A program made the position numbers and the translations under genes. The notes beneath the pieces are model-generated. The model saw nothing but the letters and a program-made list of their open reading frames with translations, was not told the DNA's origin and made no database searches. A stretch of DNA of 64,000 nucleotides from Cotesia glomerata. Lineage: Eukaryota; Arthropoda; Insecta; Hymenoptera; Braconidae. The DNA is taken from contig NC_058162.1 in NCBI RefSeq assembly GCF_020080835.1, forward strand, positions 24,893,885-24,957,884, in the 5' to 3' direction. Below, in pieces: positions 45,434-56,132 of the stretch; the first letter of the stretch is position 1, and the number at the start of each line of letters is the position of its first letter.

Positions 45434-46000
45434 GGTAAAAGCCCCAATTATTGACACTATTAGATACAAAGTTATGATTTGATTTTTTTTAAGCAATCAA
45501 ATATCAATATCGTTGAATTTTGTTTGTGGTAATGTCTCAAGTAATGTTTTTACTAAGCAATTTCTTTTTTTAAAATGATAATCACTGATATTTAATAATT
45601 AATTTTAAATAATTAATTAGATTATCCGGATACACCAATTATTGGCAGGTTAAAAAATCGATTGATCTAATTATTGACATACCTTCGCCCCAATTATTGA
45701 CACCTATACTAAGCATACCTACAATCATCTGCTTATTCTTATTTATCCGAACTTATTATTAAGTAACTAATTTTATTAAAGTTTATTAATAATAATTTCC
45801 ATAAATGATTAATTACTTTTAAAAATATAAAAATTTTTTTAAAAATAATGTATTGAATCAGAAGAGTTCAAACTCTTACAGTTAATTTTTTAGATTAAAG
45901 TCAAAAAAAGGCGTGATAGAGCTGTCGATTTTATAGTTTTAAGAAATTAAATTTTTTGAATAAATTTTTCTTGTGATAATTTAGTTATTAAAAAATTTTA
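45434..46000 (-). mobile_element. 'aattattgacac' element, internally deleted copy
   Basis: It begins 'aaggtaaaagccccaattat', matching inverted 58385-58797, then 'gaatcagaagagttcaaact', matching inverted 56530-56660. It is a shortened copy of the element at 56133-58797. Confidence 0.7.
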
Positions 46001-46774
46001 AAAATTTTTCTCAATTTTAGCATCGGTCTCTTATTTAATATTACAAAATTTCATGCTAGTAATTTTTTTGAATCGTGATAATAATTACACTGATAGAAGG
46101 ATTTGTTTATATTTAATAAGCTTTACTAACTATTAATAAATGATTTTTTAATATCATAGGATTTAATAAATATTTATCAACAGTTAATAAATCATTTATT
46201 AAATACGATTTATTAAATGTTAATAAATATTTGTTAACAGTTAACAAATATTTATTAACAGTTAATAAGTAATTTATTAAGTACAATTTATTAACTGTTA
46301 ATAAATATTTATTGTTAACTGTTAACAAATATTTATTTAAAATGAAAAGCAAAAATAGCTATTTTCTTTTGACACTTTTTATAACCCGATAGCTGGAAAA
46401 CATAATAATAATTAAATTCACTAAATAAATTAACGTTTTTAGTATTTAAAAATATAAAAGATAATTATGAGCTGTGATAGAATTTGCTATTTTACAATAA
46501 ACGTTATTATAATGTAATATAATTAATGCAAATAATTTATAAAGATGATTTTTGTTTATAAGCAATCTTCATATCATATGACATTGCAAGCGAAAGAAAT
46601 TCACTCAACAAAATATCTATTAACTGTTAATAAATATTTGTTAACTGTTAATAAATACTTATTAACTATTAATAAACGTACTTTCCTCCCAAATAAATAT
46701 TTATTGAATGTTAAAAAATATTTATTAAAATTTAATAAATTAAGTAATTGTTTTCAAATAAATTAAATTATTAA

Positions 46775-47696
46775 GGAAGTCCTTTCGCTCCAGTTGTCAC
46801 AACAACTGTAGTAGTCAATATTCGATAAATTAAAATAAAAAACCCATAAAAATTCCTAAAATAAAAAAATAAATAGTATATGAGGCATTAATCGTTAAAA
46901 TTTTAAAAATTAAAAAAAAAATAGTTAAATACAAAAATTAATTTGACTCTTGTAAATCAGCTGTCAGTAACCTGTCCGTGATTTGGCAACGCTTTATTTT
47001 GGTTGTTTACATTTTTATTTGCACAATATAACTTTAACCATGTTTAAGTTTTTGCAGTCAGTGTAAATAAATAAATTAATTAAAAATTTTTAGTCACAAA
47101 ACTATAACATTCTAATGTCTCATGGCAGGAATGCTAGTATTTTTAATTATTGTTTTATTTTTCAATTATGAAATATGAAAATTTATTAACAATAAATTAA
47201 CTAATAAGTATGTATGAAAAACATAAGTGCGTTAAAGTTTAGTTTGAATTTATTGAGTAGTCTGAAGCTCGCGCGCTACACAACGTTGCCAAATATTCTG
47301 ACGCCATTTAAATGTAGGTTACTTAAAAATTTTCTGTGATTTTATAATTATAATTTTTCCATAAATTCCACGGCAACTTATATATTTTATTGCAAAAAAT
47401 CAAACCTGAATATTTTGAAAACCTTATTTTGAGTTTTTTTTTATCCCATCTAATCGGTGGTTAATGCCATAATTCGAGAAAGTTGTTAAGGTCTGACTTT
47501 CTCGTAAAACTCGAAAAAAATACTAACATTTTTAGAAATTTTTAACTTCCCGCTAAGAAAATTGAAAATTTTCAAAAATCGGGAAGTTATTGGTTTTACC
47601 CCGTTTTTCGAAAATCGAGTTTTCGTCAGATCTCGACGTTTTGAGGTCCTAGGAAGCTTTCCTGACTATTCCCGCGAAGGTGTCACTATGTCTGTA

Positions 47697-47785
<89 letters not shown>

Positions 47786-48604
47786 ATGTAAACCTCTTAT
47801 AACTTTTGAACGGTTGAACCAATTTCATCGCGGTTGGTGCCATTCGAAAGGGCTTTGCCAAACTTAGATTTTCTGTTAATTTGAACCGATTCAGACCGAT
47901 AGATTTTGAGGAATTTGGAGAAATCTAAAAAAAAATAGGAAAAAAAATTTTTTCAGAAGAGGTTTTTTCGGAATAACTTTTAAACGGCTCTACTGATCGA
48001 TTTCAAAAACTTTTTAGCTTTCAACCTTGAAAAACCACGTAGATTGCCGTCAATCTGGTCAAAATCAGTTGATTCGTTCGAAAGATATCGTGAACGAAAG
48101 AAACCCGAAAAAAGTGTTTTTTCGGAGTTCCTCCGAAATTTATAGTTTGACCAATCAAAACTTAGAAATTCTTGTTGAGGCTTAAAAAACTGCGTAGAAT
48201 GCCGCCAACCGCGTAAAAATCGGTTCATTCATTCAAAAGTTATTGCGGTATGAACATTCAAAAAATAGTGTTCTATGAAACTTCTATCAGACTTTTGAGC
48301 TCAAAGAGCTCAAAAGCATAGAAAAGGTATCTTTTTGAGCTCGGAGAGCTTAAAACAACACACAGATTGTACTTTTGAGCTCGAAGAGCTCAAAAAAGCG
48401 GCCAGATATTAACGGAATTAGCGGGAAGTTGCAGGGATGGCCTTTAGGGTCAACTGTTTTCCTAATTTTTTTTTCAAATGTTTGCATGGTGAAGAATAAA
48501 TTAAACTTCACTAGTAGATAAATAAGACCTTAACTATTAGATAAAACTTAATTTTATGCATAATCTAATATTTTTTATTTAACATTGATGGCGAAAGGAC
48601 CCCC
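46775..48604 (+). mobile_element. TE-B copy 2 with nested TE-C
   Basis: It is flanked by TTAA at 46771-74 and 48605-08, with ends GGAAGTCCTTTCGCTCC and, inverted, GGGGGTCCTTTCGCC. It is the inverse of copy 1 at 242-2269 and lacks the solo-LTR-like insert. It carries TE-C at 47538-48475. Confidence 0.85.
47541..48472 (+). mobile_element. TE-C copy nested in TE-B
   Basis: Full-length, with (TG)n at 47703-47780 and three GAGCTC hairpins. It sits in a T run that is uninterrupted in TE-B copy 1 (about 366-395), showing that it inserted there and duplicated T's. Confidence 0.95.
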
Positions 48605-48635
48605 TTAATAGTTAATAAATCCTTCTATCAGTGTA

Positions 48636-48812
48636 CCTTAAAAATAATTAAAAAATTATTTTTCTTTTTGTTAAAAATTGTTACACAATTCTTTTATAAA
48701 GTTTTATAAAAAAATTTAATGTAAGAAATTTTATTCCCTTTTTTTTTTTCTACTCTCCTGAGTGCGTAAAACATTAATTATAAACAACGATTATAAATTT
48801 TGTTAATTTCAG
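48636..48812. other. Intron sequence before the 48813 exon
   Basis: AT-rich, ends 'aattttgttaatttcag', a good acceptor. Confidence 0.45.
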
Positions 48813-48972
48813 AAGAGTGGTCCGTTTTTCCCAAGTCATATCATACGCTAGCGTGCCAAGCTGCTATTACCAGCCCTCCTGCACCGAGTACGAGAAGATA
48901 ACAAACAAAAACAATAAAAATAATGACAAGAATAAGAAAAGAAGCAGAACTAGTAAGAAGAAACGGAGCTAA
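48813..48972 (+). CDS. Candidate terminal exon, two possible reading phases
   Basis: After acceptor 'gttaatttcag', phase 0 gives KSGPFFPSHIIR and TAG at 48849-48851, which fits splicing from 45130-45225. The +1 frame (48814-48972) stays open for 52 codons, RVVRFSQVISYASVPSCYYQ then an Asn/Lys-rich tail ending KKKRS, but needs an upstream exon ending with two bases of a codon, not found. Phase 0 is preferred on splice logic, the longer frame on length. Confidence 0.4.
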
Positions 48973-49550
48973 GAGCTAAAAGTCCTGGGATAATCATCGG
49001 ATCGCGTTTGCAATAAGCTCGGAAATTATCTCAAGTTCTAAAAGTCTCCTATTGTCTTATTCAGACTTAACTTTTTTTATTTTAAATGTTTTTTCTGTCG
49101 CTGTAATTATATACTTAAAAAATAATAATGTATTTTGTAACTAAAATAGTTTGCTCGTACAGTTGTTGGTTATCTAATAACAGTCGGAATATTTAAAGAG
49201 GTTTAAATGGACTGCATGCATGGAAATGTCAAGCGCATAAATTGTTTGTCTATTTAATGTACCGTTAACAGTAGAGAATTCACTGGAATTATTTTTTCAC
49301 GTATATTTCATCTCTCTGGAACATTTTTGTGCTTGCATAAAAAAGAAAGTTGGAAAATGGAATTAAAAAAAAAAAAAAGCTTTTACGTAGAACGTTTTGA
49401 TCGAAGGGTTGATAAAAAGTGAATGAAATGTTGCGTAATGTAAGCAATTTTTTATCCAAAGTGGTTTTGTAGATCTGAAGAGTAGTTTTTAAATTAAAGA
49501 AGACTTGGAAAGAACAAACGCAAAATCAAAAATTTATTATGGAAATCAAC
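48973..49550. other. Probable 3' untranslated or intergenic sequence
   Basis: No repeat recognised; less AT-rich near 48980-49200. No coding signal. Confidence 0.4.
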
Positions 49551-51503
49551 CCGGAAAAAAGTAAAAAGTAAAATGCACTCGAATTCCGGTTAATTTTTAT
49601 AGTTTCAAACAGTACAGCGGAAATCGGAGTGGCACTTATGTGAATATTACAAAACTTAATGTAGAAAGTGAAAAAGCCACAATTTATAATTTAATATCGA
49701 AAATGTGATTAGTAGCTAACACTATAGTAAACAACGACTCTCTCATCTTAAAAAATTACAGTTTTAAACAGTAAAAATTGCCGTTTCAATATATAGTCTA
49801 TACTATAAGGAGAAGGGGAAGGTTTCACACTTGGAGAATTTTACATTTGAAACAGTAAAATTTCTACTCTTAAAATATATATTTTATCAGTCCAAGCAAA
49901 TCAATAATTAGAGTTTGATTTTTAGCGTTGCGTTTGAAATTTACCATTTTACTTTGTAAATATTGACGTTGCTTGTATAGAAATTTAGTAACTGTAATTT
50001 ATATTTTTTACTTATCATAAGATCATTTTTTAGGTACGAAATGATAAATATCAAAGTCAAAATTCTTAATTATTATACTTTAACATTTTCGACTTTCAAA
50101 TAGCGAATATTACTGTTTGAAATCGTATTTTCTTCCACGTTAATAATAAATTGTAGCATCTGAATGATAAATATTATAAAGTGATTGTTATAATCACAAT
50201 TTTACTGTTTGAAATGGTAATTTTTTTCAGTTGATCATTATTTATTACAAATCGACTATTATTTATTACAGTTTACTTTTTTCGTGCACAATTTACAATT
50301 TAATATCGAAAATGTAATTAGTAGCAGTCACTATAGTAAATAACAAGTCTCTAATCTTAAAAAATTACAGTTTCAAACAGTAAAAATTGCCGTTTCAATA
50401 TATAGTCTATACTATAAGGAGAAGCGGAAGGTTTCACACTTGGAGAATTTTACATTTGAAACAGTAAAATTTCTACTCTTAAAATATATATTTTATCAGT
50501 CCAAGCAAATCAATAATTAGAGTTTGATTTTCAGCGTTGCGTTTGAAATTTACCATTTTACTTTGTAAATATTGACGTTACTTGTATAGAAATTTAGTAA
50601 CTGTAGTTTATCTTTTTTACATATTATAAAATCATTTTTTAGGTACAAAATGATAAATATCAAAGTCAAAATTCTTAATTATTATACTTTAACATTTTGG
50701 ACTCATATAGCAAATATTACTGTTTAAAATAGTATTTTCTTCCGTGTGAATAATAAATTGTAGCATCTGAATGATAAATATTATAAAGTGATTGTTATAA
50801 TCACAATTTTACTGTTTGAAATGGTAATTTTTTCCAGTTGATCATTATTTATTACAAATCGACTATTATTTATTACAGTTTACTTTTTTCGTGCACAATT
50901 TACAATTTAATATCGAAAATGTGATTAGTAGCAGTCACTATAGTAAATAACAAGTCTCTAATCTTAAAAAATTACAGTTTCAAACAGTAAAAATTGCCGT
51001 TTCAATATATAGTCTATACTATAAGGAGAAGCGGAAGGTTTCACACTTGGAGAATTTTACATTTGAAACAGTAAAATTTCTACTCTTAAAATATATATTT
51101 TATCAGTCCAAGCAAATCAATAATTAGAGTTTGATTTTCAGCGTTGCGTTTGAAATTTACCATTTAACTTTGTAAATATTGACGTTGCTTGTATAAAAAT
51201 TTATTAACTGTAGTCTATATTTTTTACATGTCATAAGATCATTTTTTAGGTACAAAATGATAAATATCAAAATCAACATTCTTAATTATTATACTTTAAC
51301 ATTTTTGACTTTTAAATAGCGAATATTACTGTTTGAAATAGTATTTTCTTTCATGTAAATAACAAATTGTAGCATTTAAATGATAAAAATAATAAAGTGA
51401 TTATTAAATTCACGATTTTACTGATTGAAATAATAATTTTTTCCAGTTGATCATTATTTATTATAAATCAACTATTATCTATTAGAGTTTACTTTTTTTC
51501 GTG
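49551..51503 (-). mobile_element. Triplicated-unit TIR element, copy 2 (inverted)
   Basis: The reverse complement of the 38453-40423 element: ends 'ggaaaaaagtaaaaagta' and 'agtttactttttttcgtg', three ~607-bp units closing near 50285, 50890 and 51503. Units are more alike to each other than to copy 1's. Confidence 0.85.
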
Positions 51504-51670
51504 AATTGCTCAAGGTGAGTAGAGTGTCCTTGATATTTTGAATTAAATATAAAAGAAGAATATAAGTTTATAAAATTTTCTATTAGGTAAATAAAAATAA
51601 AGTAAGGTTCGGTCTGCGTAGGAAGGAGACATAAAGTAATACAAACAGAGAGAAGAGCCTGAGGACTCAC

Positions 51671-51848
51671 CGAAAGTTCAGAGGCAATTTGATATTCAGC
51701 GTCACCCTCGCAATTGTGGAGACTCCGATTGTTTGATATGACAAATGTACATCTGTCAAGTGGCCACAGAGAATAAGATTCATGTCACAGATGTGAAATT
51801 TATTCATGTAGGAGAAATACGAGGTGAGAATTGAAAGATACCTTATAA
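51671..51848 (-). CDS. Possible minus-strand exon, unrecognised
   Basis: It is open with strong donor GTGAGT at 51670 and an AG acceptor above 51848. It encodes '...SYFSYMNKFHICDMNLILCGHL...' and '...TIGVSTIARVTLNIKLPLNF'. No family recognised and no partner exon found, so this may be chance. Confidence 0.25.
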
Positions 51849-51989
51849 CTTGTTTTAGATGAATTAACATTTAATTTTTTATTTTTTAACTCTCTAAATA
51901 GTTATTTATACCATTTATTACATTGTAAGCTTGTATTTTCTCTTAAAATTGTGAAAAAAATAATAGTATTAAGATATTTATCGATGGAA

Positions 51990-52440
51990 CAATTTCCGCG
52001 CAGGCGTAATAGCATTTAAAACCTACGGAACAATCTATGCGCATGCGCAGTACAAACACATTAGGATTTTATAAATCAATCTATGCTTGCAGTAAAATAA
52101 CATTGGGAACTTATGGAACAATTTATGCGCATGCGCAGAATTTCTTTAGAATTTACGTATTTATGCGCAATAAAATTATTTCTAGAATCTAAAGATCAAT
52201 TTACGTGCAAGCGCATTATAATCTTTATTTGGAACCCATGGAACAATCTATGCGCATGCGTAGTACCCTTTGTTCCTATTGGAACCATATATGCGCATGC
52301 GCACTATAGACTTCTTTTGAAATACATGGAACAATTTATACGCATGCGTAGTACCCTTTGTTCTTTATGGAACAATATATGCGCATGCGCAGTATAACAT
52401 TTTTAACCTATGGAACAATCTTGGCGCATGCGCAGGAGAA
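51990..52440. repeat. Array of TGCGCATGCGCA palindromes in 'ggaacaat' units
   Basis: About nine irregular 40-90-bp units of 'atggaacaatytatgcgcat' followed by 'gcgcag', at about 51997, 52036, 52129, 52205, 52250, 52291, 52340, 52378 and 52425. The core TGCGCATGCGCA is the consensus of vertebrate NRF-1, whose insect homologue is Erect wing. The long frame across it is repeat-derived. Confidence 0.85.
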
Positions 52441-53560
52441 AAAGTAACTTCAAATGCTCAGAATCAAACTTTTAACCTAAACCACATCAAATATAAAACT
52501 ATAATTATAACTAAAAATAACTGTGGTATGACCTGTATATCTATTCAGCACACAGAATTTTATTATTTTAGGCTAAGTAAACCTAGTATGAAGTATGATC
52601 CTCGGTTCTGATCCAAATACATAAGAAACAAGCTTTGGCTTTGACGCAAACGCTTGCGGGCATGTAGCGTCGTATACAATAAAGGGTCAACGGCTCCAAC
52701 TAAAATTGAACGTTTGTCGCAACTGTTGCATACCCGTTTAATTGACACCTTACTATACTACTCTACAATAAATATTCAAGTGTCATGTATCATATATCTA
52801 CATATCCTTTCAACAGCCATTATTGAACGGTTCTTTTTCAGGCTTTTCCCTAAAAAAAAAAAAAAAAAAAATATTTTGCAAGGGACAATATTTATCACGT
52901 CAAAGTAAATATACGTGCTTTTAGTTAACATAGAAAGCTTTCAAATAAATTAAATATTATTTATACTGTTTTTAGCGTATAAAAATTTCATTCCAAATAT
53001 GTTCTTAACTAATTAAAGTAATTTAAACTTGTTTGCTAGCAGTAATTTTTAGTGTCTCAACGCATGATCCAATTAATCATACTTTCATAGTTTGCAAGCT
53101 CTCTTGTGTGCTTACATACGTAAATTATTATCGTTACGTAGATACTAGATACGTAACACGTTCGAAGCACTCCTGAGTATATTGTGTGTGCGTAGTTGGT
53201 ATCAGTTGATGATATGTATATACATATCTTGCTTAGATGTACTACAACACATGTGGAGTGTTATATTATGGTTACACCACCAGAATAGGAGTTGAAGCAG
53301 TACAATGTATAAGGAGCGGAATACGATCACCAATCTCATGAGCACTCCTGCAACACTAGTGTTCTATCATGAGATTGTGGTTCCACTCTAGAATAACCAA
53401 TCTAACTAACTCACATAAACTCAAACTGATAGACGTACTTCAGTATGTAGGCCAGGGTAGAATGTGCCTTTTTTTCCTGAAATACTACAATTCGATAACA
53501 CAATTGTGTAATTCAAGAAAATTTTTGAAAATACTTTTCTTGAGCGTTAATCGATTGGAT
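52441..53560. other. Intergenic, nothing recognised
   Basis: Short frames on both strands near 52563-52908 have no family resemblance. An inverted pair 'atcaccaatctcatgag' and 'tcatgagattgtggtt' lies near 53328-53382. Confidence 0.4.
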
Positions 53561-54240
53561 TTTTATTTTGAATTTCAAATTTACCGCCGTTTTTAAGCGC
53601 CATTTTAGCAAACGTAGTTTTGAATACAAAATGACGATCAGCGATGGAAACACCGATTTCAAGCTAAAAATGTTTATTGTAAAAAAACTAAAAGGATTTT
53701 TGAGGTAATTTTTTGTAGAATGATTATTTGTATACTTTTAAGGTTATAAAAAAAATAATTAAAAGCATTGACTAAATTTTTAAAAAGATATCAATGTTTT
53801 TATTTTGAATTTTAAAATTCCCGCCGTTTCTAAGCGCCATTTTAGTAAGCAGAGTTTTGAATACAAAATGGCGATCAGTGACGGAAACTTACTATTTTTT
53901 AGCTAAAAATGTTTAGTGTAGGAAAATCTAGAAGGATTTTCGGGGTAATATTCTGTAAAATGATAATTAGTAGACTTTTAAGGCTATAAAAATAAATAAT
54001 TAATAGCATTGGTTGGATTTATAAAAAGATATCAATGTTTTTATTTTGAATTTTAAATTTCCTGCCATTTTTAAGCACCATTTTAGCAAACATAACTTTG
54101 AATACAAAATGTCGATCAGTGACGAAAACTTACCAGTTTTAAGAACATCCACGTATCCTTCTAGTGTAAAGAATGTCTATAAAAAAATAATACCTACAAA
54201 TACTTTGGTTATACATCTGAAGATTAATTTCTAAATTAAT
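53560..54240. repeat. ~240-bp tandem repeat, three units
   Basis: Units share 'aagcgccattttagcaaac', 'gaatacaaaatggcgatcag' and 'aaaaagatatcaatgttttt', starting near 53565, 53807 and 54047. A further diverged unit is at about 55020-55260 beyond an insertion. Confidence 0.8.
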
Positions 54241-54879
54241 TAATAATATTTTTAAGGAAATTTCCGAAAAATTTACTCATTAAATAATTATTAACATTTA
54301 ATTGACTAATAAAAAATATAGCACTCTGAATTACTATACACTTGACAAAACCGCAAGAGTTCTCTAACCTTAAAATTTATTTATTTTTACTGTCTAACTA
54401 AAATGACTAAGATCTTCTATCATTTAAAGAACCGCGGTTACTTATGCGCCGAGTAACTGCGCAAGCGGTGTTGCCATGTCAAATACCAGACTTTAAAGAA
54501 CGGAAGTTCCGAGTGATTTTTCATAAAAAATATAAAATATCTTCGTAATACGTTCGGAAAGCTACTTTTTTATTGTTTTAATCGAAAGCTTATCATTTTT
54601 TCAATCAAATTCAGTGGAAATAAAATTTTTTTTTTAATCGTTAATTGCATTAAATTCTTAACCAAATAAACGACTGGTGAAATCTCCATTAACATGTAAA
54701 AATTACAATTTTCAAACCTAATCATTTGATTAAATATCCCAGAAACCTGTTTTTTAATTTTTCTATTAATTATTAGGCTACGTAGATTAAATTTACAAAT
54801 TTTCAGTCTTAAAAATTTGAATACTTCGCGTGGATCTCAATAAAGAAACTCTTTTTTTCAAAATTTTCGAATAATACCG
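54241..54879. other. AT-rich insertion or spacer between repeat units
   Basis: No gene seen. 54420-54490 is less AT-rich ('aaccgcggttacttatgcgc'). Confidence 0.4.
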
Positions 54880-55020
54880 CCTATTAGATTTCAAATTTCG
54901 CGCGCTTACAGATGCACCATCTATGTACGTCATTTCCCGCGTTGCCAACCGCGAAATACAAAAAATCATTAAAAAAACTTTGTTTTAACGCTGAAATCTT
55001 CACTAATAATTTTTTTTTCT
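54880..55020 (-). repeat. 'gatggcgcg...aaatgacgtac' repeat, copy 1
   Basis: Contains 'catctatgtacgtcatttcc' and 'cgcgcgctta', the inverse of 59440-59530. A dispersed element fragment. Confidence 0.6.
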
Positions 55021-55299
55021 TGAAAAAAATATTGTATGGACAAATTTAAAATGATTTTTCTGGTAATTTTTTTGTAGAAATATTTGTATACTTTTAAGAC
55101 TTAAAAAAAAATAATCAAAAGCATTGATTGGATTTTTGAAAAGATATCAATGTTTTTATTTTAAATTTCAAATTTTCCGTTGTTTCTAAGCGCCATTTTA
55201 TCAAAAGTCCACGAAATGGCGGTCTGGTTATAAATTACTGATTTTAAGATAAAAATGCAATGAATTTTGGACTAATTATTGGTAGAATTATATTTTGGA

Positions 55300-56130
55300 T
55301 ATTTTTGAAGCTATAAAAAAAAATTATTTAAGTTTTTGATGAAATATTTTGAAGAATATCGACTTTGTTTCTGTTTAAGAACAAAAGGTAAAAAATTCTA
55401 AAGTTATAAAAGATAAGAATGTTACGGTTTAAAAAAAGTTTCTTAAGATAAAAAAAATTGTAATAAAAATAAAGCTACATTACACCATTAATTAAATAGA
55501 GATAGCGCGGCGAAGTTTTGAATTTATTCAAAAGTAATATAAATAATGTTAAACCCGTTGTATACATTCGGAGATAATTAACCAAGTAGCCCCGAGGAGC
55601 TAGCAAAGGACAGAACAGTGAATATGGTTTACTATATTTCTTCTTTCATTTCTTTTTTACCGAGTAATTTTTGACTTACGTTCCAGCTGGAGCGCTTTAT
55701 TTATAATTTTTTTATTTCATTTCCTCTCTGTGCAATTTAAACAGTCCGCTCTACTCTGGAGTCTAGAGTTAGTTAAACAGAGGAAAAGGAGTCTTTGTTG
55801 GGGGAGAATAAGAGCTTGGAATATAACTTTAGATGCTCTTCTTTAAGAGAAATCATGAAAAATGTTGAGAGTTTGTATGAGCTAAATTAAATAAAATCCT
55901 CTTGAGTTATAAACTTGCTGTTTAATATCGTCTCGGGTTAATTTATCGCAGCCGATATTAAATATTGCCGTTGATTGCACGTTATAGAACGATATATTTA
56001 ATAGAAAAGTATTGAATTTTTTTCTTTATCAATAACTCAAGAGAAGACATTTAATTTCATACTAGAAAATTTATTTCATCTTTCGTAGCTTGAATTATTC
56101 ATCCCATTTGACCAAAAAATTTTCTAAAAT
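55300..56130. other. Intergenic, nothing recognised
   Basis: No coding signal with family resemblance; includes a less AT-rich patch at 55555-55620. Confidence 0.4.
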
Positions 56131-56132
56131 TA

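Larger units (their letters stand above)
46088..48633. mobile_element. TE-A: TIR CACTGATAGAAGG, TA-flanked, host of nested TE-B and TE-C
   Basis: CACTGATAGAAGGATTTGTT at the left, and its inverse at the right, are flanked by TA (46086-87, 48634-35). Subterminal 'tgttaataaatatttgtta' type repeats fill 46130-46340 and 46605-46740. Without TE-B it is about 0.7 kb. Tc1/mariner-type MITE by TA duplication. Confidence 0.8.

Noticed and set aside
46113..46766. 'LLTVNKYLLTVNK' frames
   Set aside because: They translate the TE-A subterminal repeats, mirrored on both strands.
52113..52397. 94-codon frame, and the idea of a CRISPR-like array
   Set aside because: It is the NRF-1-like repeat array; units vary in length and spacing, and the genome is eukaryotic.
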